From Hymenobacter sp. GOD-10R (GTDB lineage Bacteria > Bacteroidota > Bacteroidia > Cytophagales > Hymenobacteraceae): a DNA stretch of 64,000 nt. The notes below the pieces were generated by a model. That model saw only the letters and a program-made list of their open reading frames with translations, ran no database searches and was not told the origin of the DNA. Location of the stretch: assembly GCF_035609205.1 (NCBI RefSeq), contig NZ_CP141184.1, positions 5,942,501 to 6,006,500 on the forward strand. The letters are read 5' to 3'. Both the position numbers and the translations under genes were made by a program. Positions 28,015 through 37,604 of this stretch are shown here, piece by piece. How positions within the stretch are numbered: the first letter of the stretch is position 1; each line of letters opens with the position of its first letter.

Positions 28015-29538
28015 CTATTTTGCGAGAGTCGTTTTATTGAAATATGCAGCTACCGTTGGGTAAGCGCCATTTTCCAGCATCTTCTGTAGGTAGTCACCTA
28101 CTTGTTTAACGAAACCAGGTAGTTGAGTTAAATCGTGGCCCCACAGGCTTTGATTGTGCAATACCGTCGTGACCAATTCTTCTGCCTCTTGGGTTGCCCA
28201 AAGGTCAGCGAAGTAGCCAGCCTTGTCGTCTTGAATGGCATACTCACCACCGTTCACTTGACCGTACCACGTTGTGCCGCGTTGCTCGGTGCCTTTCATG
28301 AACAGTAAGTAAGCCGCAAAACCCAAGGCCATACACTCCGGCACAGCATTGAACCGCTTGTAGTAATGCAGCAGCGTTGGGATGTTGCGCATCTGCATTT
28401 TCGCAGTGTATTGCATTGTAATAGCTAGCCACCGGTGTTCCATGAAAGGGTTGCGGAAACGATCCATTACTTGCAAGCCAAAACGCTGAGCCACTTTTTC
28501 GTCTACTGGGTATGGAATGCCTGGTAGCAAATCAGCTAACATCAAGTTGCTGATAAAAGTACCCACCGTATCGTTTTCCATCGCCGAGCGCACCGTCTCA
28601 AAACCACTTAAGTAGGCTAAGCCACAGCTTAGTGTGTGCGTACCGTTGAGTAGGCGCAGCTTCAGTTCACGGAATAGATTAATATCGGGCTGAATAACAA
28701 TTCCTTTGTCAACCTCATGGAAGGACAGAATTGATTTTACCCGTTCGTCGCCCTGAATAGCCCACAGCAGGAATGCTTCCGACATGGTCAATAGGTCATC
28801 TTCGTAGCCAAGCTGCTCGGTAATGCCGCGGTAGGTAGCCTCATCAGGGCGGCCCGGCACGATGCGGTCAACGAGCGAGTTGCAGCAAGTGTTGGCCGCT
28901 TCTAACCAATCCATGAACTCACTTTCGAGACCGTTGCGGTGAGCTAGCTCCAGCAGAATCGCCTCCAGTTTGCTCCCGTTATCCGGAATAAGCTCCGTTG
29001 GCACAATGACTAAGCCCTTCGACTTATCGCCTTTGAATGCCTGGAAGCGCGCATACAGAAAAGCAAGGAGCTTACCTGGAAACGACTGGGGTGGCGACTG
29101 CCTGATATCGTCGGGTACGAGTTGGATGCCAACCTCCGTGGTGTTCGAAATGACTACTTGTAGCTCAGGATTAGCGGCGCATTTGAGAATCTCTTCCCAT
29201 TGGCTCTTCGCTGACAATACGCGGCTGATAGCAGAACACACCACATTTTCATCGACGGTTTGTCCATCTTCAATACCACGGACGCATACTGTATAAAGAC
29301 CATCTTGGCGATTAAACGCTTCAATGTCGCCGCCGTCAGTTGACTTCACAACGACAATGCGACCGTTGAACACTCCTTGGCGGTTAGCCTTGTCAATAAG
29401 AAAATCGGGGAGCCCGCGCAGCAGTACACCCGTACCAAATTGTATAACTTTTTCGGGCAGCTCGAATAGTTTTTCCTCCGGCATTGCCACGGGCGTTTCG
29501 GCTAGGCCGGCCCCAATAGAGCGAGATAAATGCTTCAT
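28015..29538 (-). CDS. uxaB: Tagaturonate reductase (altronate oxidoreductase)
   Basis: 507 residues of the mannitol dehydrogenase superfamily: IQFGTGVLLRGLPDFLIDKA near the N-terminus (nucleotide-binding), then IVPGRPDEATYRGI and KLRLLNGTHTLSCGLAYLSG in the C-terminal catalytic domain. It reduces tagaturonate to altronate with NADH. The gene sits between the pectin-cleaving fusion enzyme and uxaA. Confidence 0.93.
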   Translation of the reverse strand: MKHLSRSIGAGLAETPVAMPEEKLFELPEKVIQFGTGVLLRGLPDFLIDKANRQGVFNGRIVVVKSTDGGDIEAFNRQDGLYTVCVRGIEDGQTVDENVVCSAISRVLSAKSQWEEILKCAANPELQVVISNTTEVGIQLVPDDIRQSPPQSFPGKLLAFLYARFQAFKGDKSKGLVIVPTELIPDNGSKLEAILLELAHRNGLESEFMDWLEAANTCCNSLVDRIVPGRPDEATYRGITEQLGYEDDLLTMSEAFLLWAIQGDERVKSILSFHEVDKGIVIQPDINLFRELKLRLLNGTHTLSCGLAYLSGFETVRSAMENDTVGTFISNLMLADLLPGIPYPVDEKVAQRFGLQVMDRFRNPFMEHRWLAITMQYTAKMQMRNIPTLLHYYKRFNAVPECMALGFAAYLLFMKGTEQRGTTWYGQVNGGEYAIQDDKAGYFADLWATQEAEELVTTVLHNQSLWGHDLTQLPGFVKQVGDYLQKMLENGAYPTVAAYFNKTTLAK

Positions 29539-29564
29539 TTTTTAGGTTGACTCTTGTGCTTTGG

Positions 29565-31622
29565 TTACAGTTTGCTGCTGCCTTTTTCCCATTTTTGCTG
29601 CCAGGCAGGGTAATCTTTAGTCAGCAGCTTTTCAGGCCAAGTACCGACGTAGAGGTAGCCGGCCCGGCGTTCGTTTTCTATTTCGGCTAAGGTATTTTTC
29701 TTCTCTGAATTACGACCTACATAGATAGGCTTATTTGATTCTAAATCGTAGAATCGAGCCCAAATAGTCGAGCCAGGTTCAGAGACAATCACCCGGTCGC
29801 GACCGGTCGGCTGCGCGGCATCTTTAATATCCTTTACTGCTTGGTTCGGCATTCTCACCTCATTCAGCCAAGTCACCGCGCTAACAACAGCTTTGCGCAA
29901 TTCCGGCGAAGGGTTATCAACGCCCATCAGAAACTGTACAATGCCAACTGTTTCATCGCCGCTCAATGAAGCTAGCTCGAAGGCACGTGCTTTGGCCGGC
30001 TGAAGTGTATTCTCATCATGTTGCGCGCACCAAGCCGTGAGTTTGCCGTTCTGCACGTATTGGGTTTTCAGGATGCAATCTACGCCTCGCTCCACGGCTA
30101 GCTTTGCTTGTGGCACTAGCGCTTGGTCGACGAGCGTAAAGTCACCTTTATGCTCTACCAAATCGCGCAGTATCGATAAAGCACGAATCATGGCGTCGTC
30201 GTTGTAAGTAATCTGGTGACGGTAGAGGCTATGATCTGGATAATACTGCGGGAAGCCCCCGTTGGGGTACTGCATTTTCAGCAAGTAGCGAATACCGTTT
30301 TCGGCAGCGTTGCGATATGCCATGTTGCCTGTGCGCTGAGCCGCTGCTAGCAAATAGCGGATTTCACGGGTTGTCGCATTATTGTCAATGGTAGCGTCCG
30401 CATGATCTGCGTCTTTGCGTGTGCTAGCTTTTTCGGCAGCAGTCAGGGGATGCTCATAGCTAACCTTGGTTCCGTTCACTGCTTTAGGCCAGCCACCCAC
30501 ACTGCGTTGGAATACCAACATTCGCTCAGCGGCCGAGTCTTTGGCCAATGCTGTAGGCGCAGGAGCAGCTAGTGCTACAGCCTTTTTGTTAACGTTCCAC
30601 CGTCCACCGAATGTCCAGTTCGCCGTAATCTGCTTCGGACTGGGAGCGCCAATGGCTTTCTCCAAGTTGTTCTTATGCCAAGCGTAATCGCCGCCTTTGC
30701 GGTGGCAGTTGTAGTAATACACGCGTCGTCCCCATAACGGGGTACCAGGGCCCGACTTTGCTTGGTAGATGTCAGCGTCGGCCATGTTTTTGGGAAACTT
30801 GCAGTCTACTAAGTAGAATTGAGACTCCCGATGATAGCGACCTAGCTTGAAGTTATCGTCGCCTTCAAACGTACAGTTTTTTAATACTGTCTTCTCGTCT
30901 TTGTTGCCGGAACCATCATGCCAGATAGCCGCTTCCATGTTATGGCAAATGAAGCGACAGTTCTCCGCGTAAGCCCAGCCACGTGGACAGTAAAAATCGA
31001 CTCCACCTTCCATCGTGCAGTCGACAAAATAATAGAGGCCAGCTTCTACATCCCAAGGGCTTACCGTATCACCACCTAGGGCACGGAACGTACAGTGGCG
31101 AACAATAAGCCGGATCGCACCAGCCATTGTTCGCAATGCCATTTGGTGTCCGGTTTTGCTTATTGATTTCTTACCACCCGAGGCAGTAGGGCAGTCAATG
31201 AAAGCATCACCTTTAGTATCGAAGCCGTAGCTATTGATGACTGTCAAGTTTTCTAGTGTCACATCAGGGCTGTTACGCATGTTGAGCGTTGCCACCCCCC
31301 AATCATTGGCATGTGACTGAGGGTCGCAGTACCAGGCATCACGCGCTTGCGCATTGGTCAGCACAACACCCTTCTCACTTTCACCTTTAAGGATCAAGTT
31401 GTTCTTACCATCAATGGATACTTTTTCGTGGTAAGTACCATTCTTGATGAAGATAGTCCGTGGCTGTGCGGCTTGCGCAGGTAAGCTGTTGACTGCCTCC
31501 TGAACAGTCCGGAACGTTCCAGAACCATCCGCAGCTACAATAATGCGTTGAGCCTGAGCCGCAGGAAAAACTCCTGCGGTCAGGCCCAAAATCAAGCATA
31601 ACAGTTTCCAAAACTGCTTCAT
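29565..31622 (-). CDS. Bifunctional pectin methylesterase (CE8) - pectate lyase (PL10) fusion
   Basis: 685 residues with a signal peptide ending in AQAQ. Residues about 25-335 form a right-handed beta-helix esterase like CE8 (GTYHEKVSIDGKNNLILKG; GGVDFYCPRGWAYAENC around the catalytic Asp). Residues about 365-680 form a PL10 pectate lyase (FQRSVGGWPKAVNG, DATIDNNATTREIRYL, YPNGGFPQYYPD). The product would demethylate and then cleave homogalacturonan in the periplasm or outside the cell. Just upstream of uxaB, with a 26-bp gap. Confidence 0.9.
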   Translation of the reverse strand: MKQFWKLLCLILGLTAGVFPAAQAQRIIVAADGSGTFRTVQEAVNSLPAQAAQPRTIFIKNGTYHEKVSIDGKNNLILKGESEKGVVLTNAQARDAWYCDPQSHANDWGVATLNMRNSPDVTLENLTVINSYGFDTKGDAFIDCPTASGGKKSISKTGHQMALRTMAGAIRLIVRHCTFRALGGDTVSPWDVEAGLYYFVDCTMEGGVDFYCPRGWAYAENCRFICHNMEAAIWHDGSGNKDEKTVLKNCTFEGDDNFKLGRYHRESQFYLVDCKFPKNMADADIYQAKSGPGTPLWGRRVYYYNCHRKGGDYAWHKNNLEKAIGAPSPKQITANWTFGGRWNVNKKAVALAAPAPTALAKDSAAERMLVFQRSVGGWPKAVNGTKVSYEHPLTAAEKASTRKDADHADATIDNNATTREIRYLLAAAQRTGNMAYRNAAENGIRYLLKMQYPNGGFPQYYPDHSLYRHQITYNDDAMIRALSILRDLVEHKGDFTLVDQALVPQAKLAVERGVDCILKTQYVQNGKLTAWCAQHDENTLQPAKARAFELASLSGDETVGIVQFLMGVDNPSPELRKAVVSAVTWLNEVRMPNQAVKDIKDAAQPTGRDRVIVSEPGSTIWARFYDLESNKPIYVGRNSEKKNTLAEIENERRAGYLYVGTWPEKLLTKDYPAWQQKWEKGSSKL

Positions 31623-31648
31623 GCGTTTGTATTTACTAGCTCAGCGGA

Positions 31649-31987
31649 TTACACAAAATCCTCGCGCATTGGATTGAACACATCTACTAAAACACCTGCC
31701 TCTTGGCAAACTACCCCATGCCAGATGTTAGATGGGGCGAGAAATGTATCTCCTGCTCGAAGTACTCGTTTCTGTCCATCCACAGAGGCTTCAAACACGC
31801 CGCTTTCCACATAGGTAATCTGCGTATGCACATGCTGATGAATAGCGCCAATACTCCCTGTTTCAAAGGCAACTTTCACCATCATCAGGTCAGCGTTATA
31901 GGCGAGGATCTTGCGTCGCACGCCTTCGCCCACGTTTTCCCATGATAGAGAAGAATCTTCTGAAAACGGGTTTTGGCTATTATCCAT
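31649..31987 (-). CDS. kdgF: Cupin-domain protein, KdgF-like
   Basis: 112 residues with a single cupin barrel; the metal site is suggested by IGAIHQHVHTQITYVESG and the second motif by PSNIWHGVVC. KdgF-type cupins open unsaturated uronates released by pectate lyases, which suits a locus with a PL10 and a GH105. It lies 2 bp after susD and 26 bp before the fusion enzyme. Confidence 0.82.
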   Translation of the reverse strand: MDNSQNPFSEDSSLSWENVGEGVRRKILAYNADLMMVKVAFETGSIGAIHQHVHTQITYVESGVFEASVDGQKRVLRAGDTFLAPSNIWHGVVCQEAGVLVDVFNPMREDFV

Positions 31988-31989
31988 TA

Positions 31990-33771
31990 TTAGTATCCTG
32001 GGTTTTGTACCAAGTTCGGGTTTGTTGTTATAGCTGATGCTGGGATCGGAAGCAACTGTCGGTTGGTCGTATAACCCGAGGCAATGTCAGCGATTCTAGC
32101 TTCTGTAATAGACGAACGCCAGTTTACGTTGGTGGTACCCGCTGGCTTAGTAGCCGGAGCCGGACGATAAAGCGACCGAGAGTATTTTACCTGACCGTTC
32201 ACAACAGTGTAGTACATTACCAATGGAATCTTAGCGTAGGGACTAGACGCTGTCTGATCGGCTATCCAAGCGCGTAGAGTAGCTTTTGTCTCTGCTAGCT
32301 TTGTTCCGAGTAGATTCCAGCGGATCAGGTCGTACTTACGGATACCCTCACCGCCAAATTCTACGAAACGTTCGTTGACTATAGCATTGAAGAACCCAGC
32401 TTGATCAGTAGGCGGTGTACCAGCAGCTTTCGTGTTTCCTTTAAATCCGCGCACACGTACTTCCATTAGCGCTTGAGTAGCTGTAACTCCGTTGTAGGCT
32501 ACCGTTGGGCCAGCTAGGTCGTTCTGCGCTTCTGCAAACATTAGCAGCACATCGGCAAACCGAATGAGAGGCCAATTATAATTTAAGCTTTGTACTGACA
32601 CTGCTGGAACTAATGGCAACCGCCAGTCGCGACGGAACTTGCCGTCGTACATACTGATAAGGGTAGTAAGCGCTTGGTTATCAGTTGAGCCGATAGTGTA
32701 AGGTGCAATTGTTACATCACGGCGTGTATCCAGCGAATCGAAGGCATAGAAGTAAGTGGGTAGTACTGTTACAGCACCGCTTGACTGGCCGTACTTCGGT
32801 GAAGCCGTGATACGTGGGCCGTTGTAATACCCTAGCTTACTATCTGAAGCTGCACTAGCGCCACCCATACCTACCTGGAATATGATTTCGTGAGCAGCTT
32901 CTACCCGCAGCTCATTGATGCTCCGGAAAGTTTCTTCGTAGTTAGCATTGAGAGTGTGCTGACCACGGTTAGCCATTAGATCAGAACACTCATTGCGTGC
33001 GATGGCGTAGAAGTCCTTATAGTTGCTAGGACGGCTTACCTGACCATTTTGGCGTAGTGAGTAGCCTCCACGGTACATAGCAATGCGGGCCCGCAAGGCT
33101 TTAACAGCACCTTTTGTGATACGCTCGTCACTGGCAACCTCCGAGCGCCAAGGCACTAGCGTCTCAGCCAAAGCTAAATCATCCAGCAGGTGATCAAAAA
33201 TTACGTCACGGTCGGTTCGGGGTAAGTTGAAGTCTTGGCCTGTTACAGAAGGAGTACGTGGCTCTGGCACATCACCCCAGTTACGCACTAGTTCGAAGTA
33301 GTACTGAGCCCGCAGGGTCAGTGCTTCTCCATGAATGCGTCTGACAGTTACCATATCAGTACCACTATTGTACTGCGTCATCTCTGGAACATATTTGATA
33401 CAGAGATTGGCTCGTTCAATGCCTTGATACAGTTGGTTCCAAGGATTGAGTACTTCCGCGTTGGTGGTAACGGACGTATAGCGGGCAATACCCCGACGAC
33501 CTGAACCGGCATCATCTCCCCCTGAGCTGCTTTGCATCTCATCAGAGTCGAAGGGATAATAAGAGCTAAGACGGTTGCCGTAGCCAGCATCACCTGACAA
33601 AGGGTCGTAAGCGCCAATTATTGCGCTTGTAGCACCGCTTACGTTACTGAATATGGTTTCAGGCGTATCAACAGCGGTCGGGTTGACTTCTAAATAATCT
33701 TTGCACGAGCTGACACCTAGTGAGCAGGCGATAGCTGCGGCAACAAGAGTTGGGCGAAATATGCGTTTCAT
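31990..33771 (-). CDS. SusD/RagB-family glycan-binding lipoprotein
   Basis: 593 residues with a lipoprotein signal (CSLGVSSCKDYLEVNPTAVD). The helical TPR-like SusD core includes WNQLYQGIERANLCIKYV and RGEALTLRAQYYFELVRNWGDV-like sequence; the C-terminus has the typical LLPIPASAITTNPNLVQNPGY. It caps the SusC channel at the outer membrane and binds oligosaccharides, here presumably pectic. Coded 19 bp downstream of susC. Confidence 0.95.
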   Translation of the reverse strand: MKRIFRPTLVAAAIACSLGVSSCKDYLEVNPTAVDTPETIFSNVSGATSAIIGAYDPLSGDAGYGNRLSSYYPFDSDEMQSSSGGDDAGSGRRGIARYTSVTTNAEVLNPWNQLYQGIERANLCIKYVPEMTQYNSGTDMVTVRRIHGEALTLRAQYYFELVRNWGDVPEPRTPSVTGQDFNLPRTDRDVIFDHLLDDLALAETLVPWRSEVASDERITKGAVKALRARIAMYRGGYSLRQNGQVSRPSNYKDFYAIARNECSDLMANRGQHTLNANYEETFRSINELRVEAAHEIIFQVGMGGASAASDSKLGYYNGPRITASPKYGQSSGAVTVLPTYFYAFDSLDTRRDVTIAPYTIGSTDNQALTTLISMYDGKFRRDWRLPLVPAVSVQSLNYNWPLIRFADVLLMFAEAQNDLAGPTVAYNGVTATQALMEVRVRGFKGNTKAAGTPPTDQAGFFNAIVNERFVEFGGEGIRKYDLIRWNLLGTKLAETKATLRAWIADQTASSPYAKIPLVMYYTVVNGQVKYSRSLYRPAPATKPAGTTNVNWRSSITEARIADIASGYTTNRQLLPIPASAITTNPNLVQNPGY

Positions 33772-33790
33772 CGTAAAGCAGCTTCAGTAA

Positions 33791-36700
33791 TTAAAAGGAT
33801 AGGTTCATACCGAACAGATAAGCTTTGCTGCGGGGATAAGCAGCATAGTCAACGCCAGGGGTAAGAGGCGTGCCGCGGCGGGTATTAACCTCAGGGTCAA
33901 AGCCACTATATTTTGTAAATGTATAAAGGTTGTTCAGCGTCACGTAGAAACGAGCCTGGGAGAGCTTGATGCGCTGGGTGATGGTTTTCGGCACAGTGTA
34001 ACCCACCGTAACGTTGTTCACACGTAAGAATGAACCATCCTCAATTGCCCAAGAGTGGGGGAAAAGCTGGCGAGCTGGCGACCAGATTTTAGCATTTTGG
34101 TTCAAGCGACGTGACGTCTCTAGGTCCGTGATGATGGCGCCGTTTTCGTCAATCGTGCGGTACCGATCTTTCATGATAGCTAGGCCGTTGCTAAGCTGAG
34201 AGTTAGCGAGGAAAGATGTCAATTCAATTTTGTTAGCGTTGTAGACATCATTGCCATACACGAAGTTCAAGAAGACGCTAGCATCGAAGTTCTTGTAGTT
34301 GAATTGTTGATTTAGACCACCCGAGAACTTAGGATTAGCATTGCCGATAACGGTACGGTCTTGTTCGTTTACGGTACCGTCACCATTTACATCTTTCAAC
34401 TTAATAGTGCCTGGATTAACTTCTGTGCTGCTGTAGCCTGTTACACCTTTGTCGCTAGCAACACCTGTTTTTAGCACCCATCTAGCCTTGCTGCTATCAT
34501 AGCCTTCAAAGTCATCAGCCGTATACCAACCATCGGTTACATAACCGTACATCAGACCTACTGGTCTACCAACTGCAACATAATAGTCAGCGGCAATAGC
34601 AGTACTAGCCCAACCAGAGTACTGTAGTGGCAATTCTCTCAAGGGCCCCAGGCTTTCTACCTTATTGCGGTTGAACGAGATGTTTGCGTTAGATGTCCAA
34701 GTGAAATCCTTGCCTTGGATGATCGTACCACTAGCTTGTAGCTCTAAGCCTTTGTTCGAAGTAGAGCCAATGTTAACCAACTGAGTCGCATACCCCGAAG
34801 TAGATGGAATAGCTAGGTTCAGTAGCAAGTCACGGGTCTTATTGTAGTAAGCATCAGCAGTGAACTGAACCCGGTTGTTGAACAAGCTAATATCCAAACC
34901 TAGGTTACGCGATACTGTCGTTTCCCATTTCAAATTTGGGTTAGCTAATGTCAGAGCCGCCGAACCAGGAACGATAGTATGGTTTACAGCATACTGAATG
35001 TTGCCACCAGTTGTGAAGAGAGGATCATACAGGAAGTCGCCAATACGGTTATTACCGGCCAAGCCATAGCTCAAACGCAGTTTCATATCCGATACAGTGT
35101 TGCTGATCGACTTCATGAAATCCTCTTGCGAAATGCGCCAAGCAAACGAGCCTGCTGGGAAGTAACCTACTTTGTTGCTGCCCTTGAACTTAGACGAACC
35201 GTCGCCGCGGACTGTACCAGTGAACAGGTACTTGTCTTCGTAAGAATAAGTAGCTCGAGCAAAGCCTGACAGCAAACGGTAATCAGAAGGAACGCTGGTA
35301 GTAGGAGCAGGCTGCTGGGTCGCAGGAGCATTAGGGTCACGCTGGTTGATGTTATCGAATGCCCGATCTGCTGTAATCTGCAGCGGCAAATAGTAGCTCT
35401 GTACATTTAGAGCCGTCGTACGCTGCTGATAGATTTCGTGACCTAGCAACGCATCCACAGAGTGTTTGCCCTTCTTAAAGGAGTAAGTCAGGACGTTAGA
35501 ATTGTTGAAGGTTACTTGCTGGCTCGTCGCAATACCTAGGAAAGGCAAGCCAGAATAGTTACCACCTCGGATCGTAGGCGAGTACTGACCGTTGAAAGTA
35601 TCTGTGCGGTTGTTCGTGTTATCAAAACCAACCGTCGAGCGGAATACTAGGTCTTTCGTGAAGTTGTAACTGGCGTTGGCGCTCAAGTTAAAAAGCCGAC
35701 GCTTGTCTTTACGGTATTCGTTTTGAATAGTCAAAACGGGGTTCGACAACGAACCAGAAGCCGCAAAGAACTCATCATCTACGTTTAGGTTATTAGGATC
35801 TACTGAGCCAGGGAGCAACGAAGCAAACGGCAGGTAAACAATCGTGTTTCGTAGACGAGTATTTGTAGTAGAGCTGGTGCCTTGGGTAGAAGTGCCTGAA
35901 CCTGTAATTGATTGGTCTAAGAAGCGAGTATTGAACCCATAGCGAAACTTATCACTCGCTTTGCTGTCGAACCGGAAGTTTACCAGATTACGCGTGAAGC
36001 CCGATTGAATCTGAATGCCATCTTCATCATTATGGGTCAGACTCAAGGAATAGGTGGTACCTTTTCCACCACCTGAGATAGACAAGTTGTGTGTTTGCTG
36101 GAAAGCATCACGGCCAAATACTTTGTCTTGCCAGTCAATGAAAGGTGCTGTTCTTTGGAGACCTAGTGTATCGCTGGTATAGTTGCGAGTACCAAAGCGG
36201 CTCTTAAACGAATTTAGTGCATCAGCTCCTGCAATAGCTGAGCGTTCATAAGCATAGTCCAAGTAGTCTGACGTTTTTAATACGTCAATCGTTTTGGTGA
36301 TGTGACGGAAGCCCGCAAAGCCATTGTAACTCACAACAGTCTTGCCTTCACGGCCATTTTTGGTCGTAATAATTACCACACCATTAGCACCACGAGCACC
36401 GTAAATAGCTGTAGCCGATGCATCCTTAAGTACGTCTACTGACTGAATATCTTGAGGAGACAGTACAGACAAGGCATTCTCCACTTGCACCCCATCCACA
36501 ACGTAGAGAGGGGAGTTATCCTGCGTGATAGAGCCACCGCCCCGTACCCGAACCCGAATATCAGAGCCAGGTTGTCCCTCGGAGGCAGTTACTTGCACAC
36601 CAGCCAAACGACCATTCAGCGCTTCCGCAGCTGAGTTAACCGGAACGTCTTTGATTTGCTGTGCGCTAACTGATGATACGGAACCAGTTACATCACGTCG

Positions 36701-37042
36701 CTGAACTGGCTGATAACCAATTACAACTACGTCATCAAGAGCCTTGGAATCAGGCGACAGTTGAACATCGATTTTCGTCTTATTTCCAATTGGAACATCT
36801 TTAGACACGAAACCAATATAGCTAAAGCGCAAAGTGGCATCTCCTTCGGGGATGGTCATGGTGAACATACCTTCCGAGTTCGTAGTAGCACCGATAGTTG
36901 TTCCTTTTACTACAACCGTAACGCCTGGTAGCACCTCATTTTTCTCCGTTGATCGGACAATTCCCTGGATGGCCCGCTGTTGTGCTGAAGCAAGCAGTGC
37001 AACATGCAGCAGCAAGAGCATTAGCAATAAATGTTTTTTCAT
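33791..37042 (-). CDS. SusC/RagA-family TonB-dependent outer-membrane transporter
   Basis: 1083 residues. Signal peptide, then a carboxypeptidase-like beta domain (GIVRSTEKNEVLPGVTVVVKG), a plug domain (ALNGRLAGVQVTASEGQPG; DVLKDASATAIYGARGANG) and a long barrel ending SKAYLFGMNLSF. It imports oligosaccharides with TonB energy and pairs with the following SusD. It is probably the first gene of a roughly 15-kb operon reaching exuT. Confidence 0.95.
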   Translation of the reverse strand: MKKHLLLMLLLLHVALLASAQQRAIQGIVRSTEKNEVLPGVTVVVKGTTIGATTNSEGMFTMTIPEGDATLRFSYIGFVSKDVPIGNKTKIDVQLSPDSKALDDVVVIGYQPVQRRDVTGSVSSVSAQQIKDVPVNSAAEALNGRLAGVQVTASEGQPGSDIRVRVRGGGSITQDNSPLYVVDGVQVENALSVLSPQDIQSVDVLKDASATAIYGARGANGVVIITTKNGREGKTVVSYNGFAGFRHITKTIDVLKTSDYLDYAYERSAIAGADALNSFKSRFGTRNYTSDTLGLQRTAPFIDWQDKVFGRDAFQQTHNLSISGGGKGTTYSLSLTHNDEDGIQIQSGFTRNLVNFRFDSKASDKFRYGFNTRFLDQSITGSGTSTQGTSSTTNTRLRNTIVYLPFASLLPGSVDPNNLNVDDEFFAASGSLSNPVLTIQNEYRKDKRRLFNLSANASYNFTKDLVFRSTVGFDNTNNRTDTFNGQYSPTIRGGNYSGLPFLGIATSQQVTFNNSNVLTYSFKKGKHSVDALLGHEIYQQRTTALNVQSYYLPLQITADRAFDNINQRDPNAPATQQPAPTTSVPSDYRLLSGFARATYSYEDKYLFTGTVRGDGSSKFKGSNKVGYFPAGSFAWRISQEDFMKSISNTVSDMKLRLSYGLAGNNRIGDFLYDPLFTTGGNIQYAVNHTIVPGSAALTLANPNLKWETTVSRNLGLDISLFNNRVQFTADAYYNKTRDLLLNLAIPSTSGYATQLVNIGSTSNKGLELQASGTIIQGKDFTWTSNANISFNRNKVESLGPLRELPLQYSGWASTAIAADYYVAVGRPVGLMYGYVTDGWYTADDFEGYDSSKARWVLKTGVASDKGVTGYSSTEVNPGTIKLKDVNGDGTVNEQDRTVIGNANPKFSGGLNQQFNYKNFDASVFLNFVYGNDVYNANKIELTSFLANSQLSNGLAIMKDRYRTIDENGAIITDLETSRRLNQNAKIWSPARQLFPHSWAIEDGSFLRVNNVTVGYTVPKTITQRIKLSQARFYVTLNNLYTFTKYSGFDPEVNTRRGTPLTPGVDYAAYPRSKAYLFGMNLSF

Positions 37043-37604
37043 AAAATAAGAGAAGGGTATGGGACTAGGTTGGAATTGATTCGCGTCGAATGGCTGGCCG
37101 CCAGATGGTCAAGGACAGCTTTAGTTAACTGATATTAGCTAAGCAAAACGTCCACCTTTGGTAAGTAGGAATCTAGTGTTCCAGGACGTAGAGTTGACAA
37201 TCAGCAGCACGGGGCAGTTTCGGAAGTAGTCTTAGCTAAAACGTTAGCTGAATCAGCTGAATCGAATAGCGGAAAATAGATAAACTGAAGTTTTTGAACG
37301 TTAGACAAAGTTGCTTACAAGCCGAACTGCTTTATAGACCTTTCGAAAGGTTCAAGCAACGTGCCAACAACTGTGAGGAAAGTTTTTGGTCAATAAGATT
37401 AGTCTCCCAAAAAGAAAAAAGGAAGAATATTACTGTTTTTATTCGTGCAAACGTTATCGGGAACGTTGCCACGAAAGGTCACGTTAAAAACTTATTGCAG
37501 AAAAAAGCTGAATTTAGGGCCTCCTTCCTTTGACAGAGCAAAGTACCCTTCACTTTTGCACGTCCGGATTATTGTATTCTGCCTAGCCTCCTACCTTCCG
37601 CCAG
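37043..37604. other. Divergent intergenic region between susC and the LacI-type regulator
   Basis: 562 bp with no convincing gene; an open frame at 37294-37533 has atypical composition and no recognisable family. It must hold the susC promoter and the regulator promoter. It contains the operator-like repeat at 37445-37471 and is A/T-rich near the middle. Confidence 0.7.
37445..37471. promoter_or_regulatory. LacI-type operator upstream of susC, copy 1
   Basis: 27 bp containing AAACGTTATCGGGAACGTTG, two AACGTT cores separated by 6 bp. An identical 27-mer lies at 42613-42639 upstream of the GH28-GH105 unit. A perfect 27-bp repeat in front of two same-pathway operons, with a LacI-family gene next to one copy, supports an operator. 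Confidence 0.8.

Noticed and set aside
37294..37533. 79-codon plus-strand frame in the susC-regulator gap
   Set aside because: It spans the operator repeat and has no recognisable family; treated as intergenic.
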